Source: Acetobacteraceae bacterium (GTDB lineage Bacteria; Pseudomonadota; Alphaproteobacteria; Acetobacterales; Acetobacteraceae). From it: a DNA stretch of 5,088 bases. Positions 1 through 5,088 of this stretch are shown here, piece after piece. The stretch lies in assembly GCA_947462945.1 (NCBI GenBank), contig CANHTE010000146.1, positions 1-5,088 on the forward strand, written 5' to 3'. The notes beneath the pieces are model-generated. The model ran no database searches. It had not been told where the DNA came from and saw only the letters and a program-made list of their open reading frames with translations. Positions within the stretch are counted from its first letter, which is position 1. Each line of letters begins with the position of its first letter. Position numbers and translations under genes: made by a program.

Positions 1-828
1 GAGCGAGGCCGCGCCGCCGGGCTCGGCCACCAGCCGCGCCTCGGCCCAGAGGGCAGCCTGGGCGGCGCGGATCGCCGCGTCGCTCACCAGCACGGAATGC
101 AACCGGCCTGCGGCATGCAGCGCAGCCACGATGGGGAACATCAGCCCGCCCACCTGCCGCGCGCCCAGACTGTCGGCCGCAAGCCCGCCGACCGGCGCCG
201 GCACCGGGCGGCCCGCCGCCAGCGCCGCGTGCAGGCCGGGGCAGCCCTCGGGCTCCACCGCGATGAGGGTGACGCTGCTCGGCACATGCCAGGCGGCGAT
301 GCCGCCCAGCAGCCCACCGCCCCCCACCGCAATCAGCAGATGCGTCAGCTCCGGCGCCTGGGCTTCCCATTCGAGGGCGACGGTCCCCTGCCCGGCCAGC
401 ACTTCCGGCTGGTCATAGGCATGCACCATGAGGGCGCCGGTTTCGGCCGCCCGCGCCTCACTCGCCTGGCGGGCCTCGTCATAGCTGGCGCCGCCCACCA
501 CCAGCCTGGCGCCATAGGCCCGGATGAGGGCGCGCTTCGCTTCGGCGGCGATGTCGGGGACGAAGATTTCAGCCTTTACCCCCAGGCTTCGCGCCGCCGC
601 CGCCACCGCCGCACCGTGATTGCCGCCCGATGCCGCAATCACGCCGGCCGGGCCCACGCCCAGGGCGCGCATGCGGTTGAAGGCGCCACGCGGCTTGAAG
701 CTGCCGGCCAGTTGCAGCATTTCCAGCTTCAGCACCCCCCAGCCGGGCATGGCCAGAAGCGGCGTCTGCCGGACATCGCCAGCGATGCGGCGGGCGGCGG
801 CAAGGATGTCGGAACGGTCTGGACCCAT
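1..828 (-). CDS. Threonine/serine dehydratase-like PLP enzyme (partial, C-terminus off the window)
   Basis: Fold-type II pyridoxal-phosphate enzyme, probably deaminating L-threonine or L-serine to a 2-oxo acid in the cytoplasm. From the ATG at 826-828, 276 residues are visible and the frame is open to the edge. Motifs seen: SFKPRGA with the likely PLP-binding Lys45, ASGGNHG (about 66-72) contacting the substrate carboxylate, the phosphate-binding glycine loop GGGGL (169-173), LGAR (221-224), and EPGGAA (269-274) near the C-terminus. The family is usually about 310-330 residues, so roughly 30-50 are missing. I chose this start because GPDRSDILAAARRIAG aligns with the usual family N-terminus; in-frame ATGs at 877-879 and 895-897 would add 17 or 23 residues, and none has a strong Shine-Dalgarno. 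It is transcribed divergently from hprK with no evident functional link. SGGNHG replaces the SAGNHAQ of biosynthetic IlvA and no ACT domain is visible, so I give no symbol; a serine racemase-like or other family activity is possible. Confidence 0.88.
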   Translation of the reverse strand, partial: MGPDRSDILAAARRIAGDVRQTPLLAMPGWGVLKLEMLQLAGSFKPRGAFNRMRALGVGPAGVIAASGGNHGAAVAAAARSLGVKAEIFVPDIAAEAKRALIRAYGARLVVGGASYDEARQASEARAAETGALMVHAYDQPEVLAGQGTVALEWEAQAPELTHLLIAVGGGGLLGGIAAWHVPSSVTLIAVEPEGCPGLHAALAAGRPVPAPVGGLAADSLGARQVGGLMFPIVAALHAAGRLHSVLVSDAAIRAAQAALWAEARLVAEPGGAASL

Positions 829-914
829 GCCCCCAGGTGCCGCGACGATGCCCTTCCGCGCAAGCCCCAATCCTGCCATAAACTTCCAACTTGTCATCTT
901 CTAGGTGCCGTGGA
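829..914. other. Divergent intergenic region between the dehydratase and hprK
   Basis: This 86-base gap must hold the control signals for both the leftward dehydratase gene and the rightward PTS operon, unless the dehydratase starts at the upstream ATG at 895-897, which would leave only 17 bases. It contains the least GC-rich stretch nearby (about 866-900), as expected of promoter DNA, and a small direct repeat AACTT at 881-885 and 888-892. I could not find a convincing -35/-10 pair on either strand. Confidence 0.5.
903..907 (+). promoter_or_regulatory. Likely ribosome binding site for hprK
   Basis: AGGTG lies 7 bases upstream of the ATG at 915-917. It favours this start over the in-frame TTG at 891, as does the protein alignment: family members begin with a short Met-hydrophobic-His stretch a few residues ahead of the P-loop strand. 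Confidence 0.45.
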
Positions 915-1361
915 ATGAATTTGCACGGGAACTGCGCGGCCCTCTCGGGTGAGGGCATTTTGTTTCTGGCCCCCCCGGGTGGCGGCAAGTCGGACCTTCT
1001 GCTGCGCCTGCTGGGCCAGGGCTGGGATCTCGTATCGGATGACCAAGTGATACTGCAGGCGGATCAGGGGCTTTTGCACGCGTCTCCTCCGGCCATCCTG
1101 GCCGGACGGATGGAGGTGTTCGGCCTGGGCCTGCTGAGTGAGCTGCCCTGGCGTGATGCAGTGTTGCGCCTCGTTGTGCGCCTGGTCCCCCGGGCCGAGC
1201 TTGCCCGCCTGCCGCAGCCCGAAAGCTGGAGCGCGCTGGGCGTCAGCCTCCCGCTGCTGCACCTGGATGGGGCGGCCCCCTCCGCGCCTGATCTGCTGCG
1301 CCGGGCGCTGGATGTGCTGGCCGGCCGCTGGCGAATGACCGCGGGCGCCTTTTCGGCGTGA
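915..1361 (+). CDS. hprK: HPr kinase/phosphorylase, short alphaproteobacterial form
   Basis: Predicted bifunctional enzyme that phosphorylates HPr on its regulatory serine using ATP or PPi and can remove that phosphate, so gating PTS phosphate flow. The product is 148 residues and consists only of the catalytic domain; the roughly 130-residue N-terminal domain of Firmicutes HprK is absent, as is normal in alphaproteobacteria. Visible: P-loop APPGGGKSD (19-27, Lys25, Ser26), the acidic pair in LVSDDQV (Asp42-Asp43), the HprK signature region GRMEVFGLG (64-72, Glu67), and the C-terminal block RLPQPES...LGVSLPLLHLD typical of the short forms. Odd: the first P-loop Gly is Ala19, and the Arg usual in the EVRGLG signature is Phe69. 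The start at 915 is supported by AGGTG at 903-907. Its TGA overlaps the GTG of rapZ. Family assignment is secure; activity with these substitutions is inferred. Confidence 0.9.
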   Translation: MNLHGNCAALSGEGILFLAPPGGGKSDLLLRLLGQGWDLVSDDQVILQADQGLLHASPPAILAGRMEVFGLGLLSELPWRDAVLRLVVRLVPRAELARLPQPESWSALGVSLPLLHLDGAAPSAPDLLRRALDVLAGRWRMTAGAFSA

Positions 1362-2311
1362 ACGCTGGCCCCCGCCCCTTCGTGCTGGTCACGGGCCTGT
1401 CCGGCGCCGGCAAGGCCTCGATTCTGCGCGTGCTGGAGGATCTGGGCTTCGAGACGGTGGACAATCCGCCGCTCGCCATTCTCGATGCCCTGGTCGAGGA
1501 AGGCGCCGGCCCGATCGCGGCCGGGATTGATGCGCGCACCCGGGGCTTTGAGCCCGCCCGCGCCCTGGCCACCATCGCGCGGCTGCGACAGCACCCGGGC
1601 ATCGCCACCTGGCTCGTCTTCGCCACCGCCGAGGAGGAGGTGCTGCTGCGCCGCTACACCGAGACGCGGCGCCGCCACCCGCTGGCGCCCGGCGGACCGA
1701 TGGGCAGCCGGGTGCAGGATGGCATCCTGCGTGAGGCCGCCCTGCTGGCGCCGCTGCGCGACGCGGCGGACCTTGTCATTGATACCTCCACCCTTCCTTT
1801 GCCCGAGTTGCGGCGGCTGATCGAAGGGCGCTTCAAGGATGGAGGGACGCCGGGGCTGAACATCAACCTCAAATCCTTCGGCTTTCCCAAGGGCCTCCCG
1901 CGCGAGGCGGACCTCGTTTTTGACCTGCGCTTCCTGGCCAATCCGCATTACGATGCGCTGCTGCGCCCGCTGACGGGGCGTGACCCGGCGGTGGCCGAAT
2001 ATGTCGCGGCTGATCCGCACTTCCCGGCCTTCTGGTCGCGGCTGACCGGCTTTATCGAGCCGCTGCTGCCGCGCTATGTGGCCGAAGGCAAGAAATACCT
2101 CACCATCGCCATCGGCTGCACCGGCGGGCGCCATCGTTCCGTCTTTGTGGTCGAAAAAATGGCAGCCCATCTCAGGCAACAGGGCTGGCGTGTTGATGTC
2201 GCGCATCGGGAACTGGGCCAGGCTCCCGATATGGTGCTATCCCCTTCCGCAGATACCGTTCAGGCGCCCCCCGCTCCCCCCATGCCTCTTTCGATGAATT
2301 CCGACATATGA
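1358..2311 (+). CDS. rapZ: RapZ/YvcJ-family nucleotide-binding regulator
   Basis: Member of the RapZ (YhbJ/YvcJ) family of P-loop proteins; E. coli RapZ is an RNase adapter controlling GlmS through small RNAs, while the role outside enterics is poorly defined. The product has 317 residues against about 284 in E. coli. The N-terminal nucleotide-binding domain has GLSGAGKAS (13-21), LEDLGFETVDNPP (26-38), the family block RRYTETRRRHPLAPGG (98-113) and VIDTS (140-144). The C-terminal domain has SFGFPKGLPREADLVFDLRFLANP and the invariant GCTGGRHRS (253-261). Start GTG at 1358 gives a 4-base GTGA overlap with hprK and places the P-loop strand as in homologs. Odd: the Ser/Thr after the P-loop Lys19 is Ala20; the position I would expect to hold a Walker B acid reads FATA (Thr90); and the C-terminus is a Pro-rich tail lacking the basic cluster of E. 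coli RapZ. Membership is certain; function here is inferred from the PTS neighbourhood. Confidence 0.93.
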   Translation: MNAGPRPFVLVTGLSGAGKASILRVLEDLGFETVDNPPLAILDALVEEGAGPIAAGIDARTRGFEPARALATIARLRQHPGIATWLVFATAEEEVLLRRYTETRRRHPLAPGGPMGSRVQDGILREAALLAPLRDAADLVIDTSTLPLPELRRLIEGRFKDGGTPGLNINLKSFGFPKGLPREADLVFDLRFLANPHYDALLRPLTGRDPAVAEYVAADPHFPAFWSRLTGFIEPLLPRYVAEGKKYLTIAIGCTGGRHRSVFVVEKMAAHLRQQGWRVDVAHRELGQAPDMVLSPSADTVQAPPAPPMPLSMNSDI

Positions 2312-2754
2312 TTGGTCTTGTGCTCGTCACTCACGGACGGCTCGCCCTCGAACTGCGCCATGCGATGGAGCATGTGGTGGGGCCGCAACCGGCTGTCGCC
2401 ACCGTCTGCATCGGCCCCGAGGATGACATGGAGGGCCGCCGCGCCGATATCCGCGCCCGCATCGCCGATGTGGACCAGGGCGATGGCGTGGTGGTGCTGA
2501 CCGATATCGCGGGGGGCACACCCTCCAACCTCGCCTTCTCGCTGGCGGATCACAAAACGATCGAGGTGATTGCCGGGGTGAACCTGCCGCTGCTGGTCAA
2601 GCTTGCGAAGATTCGGGGCTCCGAACCGCTGGCCGAGGCGGTGGATCACGCGGCCAAGGCGGGGCGGAAATACATCACCGCCGCCAGTGACCTCGCAAAC
2701 GGCCATGCCGCACCCCAGATCGCCGATAAGAATGGGAATGGAAGCGCCGAATGA
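2308..2754 (+). CDS. manX: PTS system EIIA component, mannose/fructose (EIIA-Man) family
   Basis: Stand-alone cytoplasmic EIIA of the mannose family, accepting phosphate from His-phosphorylated HPr. At 148 residues it is one EIIA domain. Visible: LVTHGRLA with the likely phosphorylation site His9 (codon 2332-2334), and the active-site loop LTDIAGGTPSN (64-74), in which Asp66 corresponds to the conserved Asp of E. coli EIIA-Man. After about residue 128 the sequence is a polar, low-complexity tail. No EIIB, EIIC or EIID domain is fused or encoded nearby, so the phosphate acceptor is unknown and a regulatory role is likely, as for similar stand-alone EIIA proteins of alphaproteobacteria. The ATG at 2308 overlaps the rapZ stop as ATGA, with no strong Shine-Dalgarno, which suggests coupling to rapZ translation. 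The symbol manX follows usage in rhizobia; the family call is firm, the symbol conventional. Confidence 0.93.
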   Translation: MIGLVLVTHGRLALELRHAMEHVVGPQPAVATVCIGPEDDMEGRRADIRARIADVDQGDGVVVLTDIAGGTPSNLAFSLADHKTIEVIAGVNLPLLVKLAKIRGSEPLAEAVDHAAKAGRKYITAASDLANGHAAPQIADKNGNGSAE

Positions 2755-3119
2755 ACGAGTGGCCCACCGAAGAGGGCGGTACGCCGCATCTGGCCTCCGC
2801 CGCCGAAACCCCGCAACCGCCCTTGGATGCCGGGTGCGAGGGCGGGTCCATGGTGCTGCGGCGCACGTTGAAAATCAGCAATAGCCGTGGCCTGCATGCG
2901 CGCGCCGCCGCCAAGCTGGTGGCCGTGGCCGAGCGCTATTCCGCCTGCCTCAATGTCAGCCGCGCCGGGCAGACCGTGCCCGCCTGCTCCATCATGGGGC
3001 TGATGATGCTGGGCGCCGGCCAGGGCAGCGAAATCCTGCTGGAGGCCGAAGGCTGGGACGCTCGTGAAGCGCTGGACGCGGTGGCCGGGCTGATCGAAGC
3101 CGGCTTCCATGAAGACTGA
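2751..3119 (+). CDS. ptsH: Phosphocarrier protein HPr with N-terminal extension
   Basis: Carries phosphate from EI to EIIA on a histidine and is the HprK substrate on a serine. From the ATG at 2751 the product has 122 residues, against about 85-90 for usual HPr. The HPr fold starts at about residue 35 (VLRRTLKISN). Visible: RGLHARAAAKL with active His49 (codon 2895-2897), and CSIMGLMMLGAGQG with regulatory Ser80 (codon 2988-2990), the equivalent of Ser46 in B. subtilis. Residues 1-33 form an acidic, Pro-rich tail with no basic residue. Start choice: ATG at 2751 overlaps the preceding stop as ATGA, matching the other junctions; the ATG at 2850 would give a standard 89-residue HPr and has a purine-rich stretch, GAGGGCGGG, just upstream. 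I favour 2751 because of the overlap, without certainty. The 3' end overlaps EI by 11 bases. The kinase target serine supports a working pair with hprK. Confidence 0.92.
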   Translation: MNEWPTEEGGTPHLASAAETPQPPLDAGCEGGSMVLRRTLKISNSRGLHARAAAKLVAVAERYSACLNVSRAGQTVPACSIMGLMMLGAGQGSEILLEAEGWDAREALDAVAGLIEAGFHED

Positions 3120-4947
3120 CGCGCCAGGCAAGCCCGAAGCCGGGGCCACCAAGTCCAGCCGCCGCCCCAGCAAACTGGCCGAGCAGCGCCTCTCCGGCAT
3201 TGCCGTCTCGCCCGGGATTGTCATCGGCACCATCTACGACACCACCGAAGCCCCGGCCGAGGCGCCGCGCCGCGACATCACCGCCGATGCGGTGGAGACC
3301 GAGCGGACCAAGCTGCATGACGCCGCCGCCCTCTCCCGCAAGCAGGTGGGCAAGCTCAAGACCCGGCTGACCGTCCTGCCCGAGGAAGCGCAGGAGGAGC
3401 TGGAGCCGCTGCTGGATGCCTATATCCTCATGCTCGGCAATTCGCGGCTGCTGCGCGGCGCGCGCAAGCGCATCGGCGAGGAGCTGCTTTCCGCCGAAAC
3501 CGCCGTGCAGGATGAGGCCGAGGCCATCGCCCAGGCCATCCTCGCCGCCAAGGGCGATGACAAGGCCGGGCTGAACCGCCGCGCCGGCGAGGTGCGCGAA
3601 ATCGCCCGCCGCCTGACCCGCAACCTGACCGCGACCCCCTTCCGCAGCCTCAAGGGCGTGCCGGCCGGCGCCATCCTGGTGGCCGATGAACTCACCCCCG
3701 CCGATGCCGCGCTGCTGGAGCCCGGCAAGGTGGCCGCCGTGGCCACCGAGGAGGGCGGCGCCGATGGGCATACCGCCATCATGCTGCGGGCGCTCGGCAT
3801 TCCGGCCATCCTGGGCTGCCATGGGCTGACGGCTGCCGCCGCGCGTGGCGACATGGCCGTGCTGGATGGCGGGACGGGGCAAATTGCCCTGCACCCGGAC
3901 GCCACGACCATCGCCCGCGCGAAGGAGGGCCTGGCCGCCCAGGCCAAGGAACGCGCCCGCCTGGGCAAGCTGCGCCGCCTGCCCGCGGAGACCACCGATG
4001 GGCAGCAGGTGGAACTCCAGGCCAACCTCGAAATCCCGGCCGAATTGCCGCTGATCCATCAGGCCGGCGCGCAAGGCATTGGCCTGTTGCGGACCGAGTT
4101 CCTGTTCATGAACCGCGAGGACCTCCCCGATGAGGAGGCCCAGATGGAGGCCTATCGCGCCATCCTGGAAGCGATGGGCCAGGACCCCGTGACCATCCGC
4201 GTGCTGGATTGGGGCGGCGAGAAGGATATGGAAGCCCTGGCCCAGGGCGTGCCGGTGCCGACCGGCCCCAACCCGGCCCTCGGCCTGCGCGGCCTGCGGC
4301 TGCTGCTGAGGCGCCCGGCCCTGCTGGAGGAGCAATTCGCCGCCATTCTGCGCGTGGCCCATCTGGGCCAGGTGCGCGTGCTGCTGCCCATGGTGACCGT
4401 GCCTTCGGAAGTGGCGCAGGCGCGCGAAATCTTCGAGCGCGTCGCCCGCCGTCTGCGCCGCCGGGGCGAGGCGCTGCCGGAAAAACTCCCGCCGCTCGGC
4501 GCCATGATCGAAACGCCGGGCGCCGCCCTGGCCGCCGATGCCATTGCGCTGGAAGCCGATTTCTTCGCCATCGGCACCAATGACCTGACCATGTACACCC
4601 TGGCGGTGGACCGCGCCGAGATTGACGTGGCGCATCTGTACGATCCACTGCACCCGGCCGTGCTGCGGCTGATGCAATTCGCCACCGAAGCGGCTTTGCG
4701 CCTGCGCATGCCCGTTTCGGTCTGCGGGGAGATGGCCGGCAACCCGAAGCTCGTGCCGCTGCTGCTGGGGCTGGGGCTGCGTAGCCTCTCGATGAATGCG
4801 GGCTCCATCCCGCGCGTGAAACAGGCGATCCGCTCGCTGGATATTGATGATTGTGCGCGCTTCGCCCGGCGGGTGATGGAGCAGAGCGACCCGAAGCGGA
4901 TTGGGGAGATGGTGGAAGAATTCGCCATCAAGACGCACGATAAATAA
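3109..4947 (+). CDS. ptsI: PTS Enzyme I, phosphoenolpyruvate-protein phosphotransferase
   Basis: Cytoplasmic enzyme that takes phosphate from PEP and hands it to HPr. At 612 residues it is a standard EI without the N-terminal GAF domain of EI-Ntr (PtsP), although databases often label such proteins ptsP. Domains: an N-terminal HPr-binding domain from LSGIAVSPG (about 28-36) to about 170; the mobile His domain with GGADGHTAIMLRALGIPAILG, where His221 (codon 3769-3771) is the active site; and the C-terminal PEP-binding barrel with GIGLLRTEFLFM (323-334), VTIRVLDWGGEK (361-372), NPALGLRGLR (388-397), MIETPGAA (466-473), IGTNDLTMYTLAVDR (488-502) and VCGEMAGNP with the proton-donor Cys539. All key residues I can place are present. 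Variants: Gly precedes the active His where E. coli has Ser, and DWGGEK stands for DIGGDK. Residues 1-27 form a basic tail not found in E. coli EI. It starts inside ptsH, overlapping by 11 bases, and is the last gene of the operon. Confidence 0.96.
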   Translation: MKTDAPGKPEAGATKSSRRPSKLAEQRLSGIAVSPGIVIGTIYDTTEAPAEAPRRDITADAVETERTKLHDAAALSRKQVGKLKTRLTVLPEEAQEELEPLLDAYILMLGNSRLLRGARKRIGEELLSAETAVQDEAEAIAQAILAAKGDDKAGLNRRAGEVREIARRLTRNLTATPFRSLKGVPAGAILVADELTPADAALLEPGKVAAVATEEGGADGHTAIMLRALGIPAILGCHGLTAAAARGDMAVLDGGTGQIALHPDATTIARAKEGLAAQAKERARLGKLRRLPAETTDGQQVELQANLEIPAELPLIHQAGAQGIGLLRTEFLFMNREDLPDEEAQMEAYRAILEAMGQDPVTIRVLDWGGEKDMEALAQGVPVPTGPNPALGLRGLRLLLRRPALLEEQFAAILRVAHLGQVRVLLPMVTVPSEVAQAREIFERVARRLRRRGEALPEKLPPLGAMIETPGAALAADAIALEADFFAIGTNDLTMYTLAVDRAEIDVAHLYDPLHPAVLRLMQFATEAALRLRMPVSVCGEMAGNPKLVPLLLGLGLRSLSMNAGSIPRVKQAIRSLDIDDCARFARRVMEQSDPKRIGEMVEEFAIKTHDK

Positions 4948-4950
4948 GTT

Positions 4951-4978
4951 CCAGGGCGCTGCCCCCCCTTTGGCCTGG
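4951..4978. repeat. Imperfect inverted repeat next to the terminator hairpin
   Basis: CCAGG at 4951-4955 and CCTGG at 4974-4978 are inverted copies flanking a C-rich stretch, and inside the left part GGGC-GCT-GCCC (4954-4964) can form a small hairpin. With the 8-bp hairpin after it, the 4951-5008 block has the look of the GC-rich palindromic intergenic elements common in high-GC alphaproteobacteria. Only one copy is in the window, so its repeat status is inferred. Confidence 0.35.
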
Positions 4979-4983
4979 ACCCG

Positions 4984-5003
4984 CTGGGGCCGAAAGGCCC
5001 CAG
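4984..5003 (+). terminator. Hairpin terminator candidate after ptsI
   Basis: A perfect 8-bp stem, CTGGGGCC (4984-4991) and GGCCCCAG (4996-5003), closed by a GAAA tetraloop, lies 36 bases past the ptsI stop. A run of five T (5011-5015) follows, but after a 7-base gap instead of directly, so it is not a textbook intrinsic terminator for the plus strand. On the minus strand the same hairpin lies just past the stop of the convergent dehydrogenase gene, with no T-run after it. It may stop or insulate transcription from both sides, or protect 3' ends. Confidence 0.55.
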
Positions 5004-5013
5004 ACCCCGATTT

Positions 5014-5088
5014 TTAGATCAGTCCGCCGTTGACGTGCCAGATTTGGCCGGTGACGTAAGCGGCCTCGGGTGAGGCTACGAAGTTTAC
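5014..5088 (-). CDS. Short-chain dehydrogenase/reductase, FabG/PhaB-like (C-terminal fragment)
   Basis: Only the last 24 codons and the TAA (complement of 5014-5016) are in the window; the gene continues past the right edge. The peptide contains FVASPEAAYVTGQIWHVNGG, which matches the C-terminal signature of classical SDR enzymes such as 3-oxoacyl-ACP reductase (FabG) and acetoacetyl-CoA reductase (PhaB), where the segment after VTGQ forms part of the tetramer interface. These enzymes reduce a 3-oxoacyl thioester with NAD(P)H. The fragment cannot separate FabG from PhaB or other SDRs. It is convergent with ptsI, and the hairpin at 4984-5003 lies between them. Confidence 0.85.
   Translation of the reverse strand, partial: VNFVASPEAAYVTGQIWHVNGGLI

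Larger units (their letters stand above)
915..4947 (+). other. Five-gene overlapping operon hprK-rapZ-manX-ptsH-ptsI
   Basis: All five genes run in one direction with no intergenic base. The overlaps are GTGA at 1358-1361, ATGA at 2308-2311, ATGA at 2751-2754, and 11 bases at 3109-3119. Strong Shine-Dalgarno sequences are lacking at the internal starts, so a single transcript with termination-reinitiation is the simplest reading. It contains the full EI-HPr-EIIA relay plus its serine kinase but no membrane permease. Confidence 0.85.

Noticed and set aside
891..914. Upstream TTG start for hprK adding eight residues
   Set aside because: The added residues do not fit the family N-terminus, the TTG lacks a ribosome binding site, and the ATG at 915 has AGGTG at suitable spacing.
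97..918. A 273-codon plus-strand open frame opposite the dehydratase
   Set aside because: The minus strand encodes a PLP enzyme with correct motifs in order; this frame is rich in His, Arg and Gly and matches nothing I recognise.
866..925. A sigma-70 promoter in the less GC-rich stretch before hprK
   Set aside because: CTTGTC at 889-894 resembles a -35 box, but no acceptable -10 lies 16-18 bases downstream before the coding region, and no better pair was found on the minus strand.
1064..2206. A 380-codon minus-strand open frame opposite hprK and rapZ
   Set aside because: It spans two genes with firm family motifs on the other strand, has no start context or domain of its own, and has the Arg/Gly/Gln-rich composition of an antisense shadow.
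2992..4938. A 648-codon open frame on the minus strand opposite ptsI
   Set aside because: It lies antisense to a clear Enzyme I with all family motifs. Its translation is dominated by His, Gln, Gly and Arg with no recognisable domain, as expected when GC-rich codons are read backwards.
1..5088. CRISPR arrays, tRNA or rRNA genes, insertion sequences, attachment sites or defence genes
   Set aside because: Nearly all the window is accounted for by housekeeping-type coding sequence with uniform codon use. I saw no regularly spaced repeats, transposase motifs, cloverleaf-like segments or signs of recent transfer.

Overview
The window is GC-rich DNA with the codon bias of a high-GC alphaproteobacterium. 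The gene order hprK-rapZ-EIIA(Man)-HPr-EI, with a very short HprK, points to the Rhodospirillales, most likely an Acetobacteraceae member such as a Roseomonas relative. That placement rests on gene order and remembered family sequences, not on a search.

Layout: (1) Positions 1-828, minus strand, hold a PLP-dependent threonine/serine dehydratase-like gene whose C-terminus is cut off by the window edge. (2) A short divergent gap (829-914) separates it from (3) a plus-strand operon of five genes (915-4947): a minimal HPr kinase/phosphorylase (hprK), the nucleotide-binding regulator rapZ, an EIIA of the mannose family, HPr, and Enzyme I. Every junction overlaps (4, 4, 4 and 11 nt), so translation is probably coupled. 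(4) A GC hairpin at 4984-5003 sits between the operon and (5) the last 24 codons of a convergent short-chain dehydrogenase (FabG/PhaB type) on the minus strand.

How the genes work together: EI autophosphorylates from PEP and passes phosphate to the active-site His of HPr, which passes it to EIIA(Man). HprK phosphorylates or dephosphorylates the regulatory Ser of HPr and so tunes that flow. No EIIB, EIIC or EIID permease subunit is present, so in this window the chain looks like a regulatory PTS that senses carbon or energy state and not a sugar transporter. RapZ is embedded in the same transcript.

This is a known type of locus and I do not see a wholly new system. The points worth a second look are details. 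RapZ has a degenerate Walker A and apparently a degenerate Walker B, and lacks the basic C-terminal RNA-binding cluster known from E. coli. HprK has substitutions in its P-loop and signature motif. HPr carries an acidic N-terminal tail and EI a basic one, which are complementary in charge.
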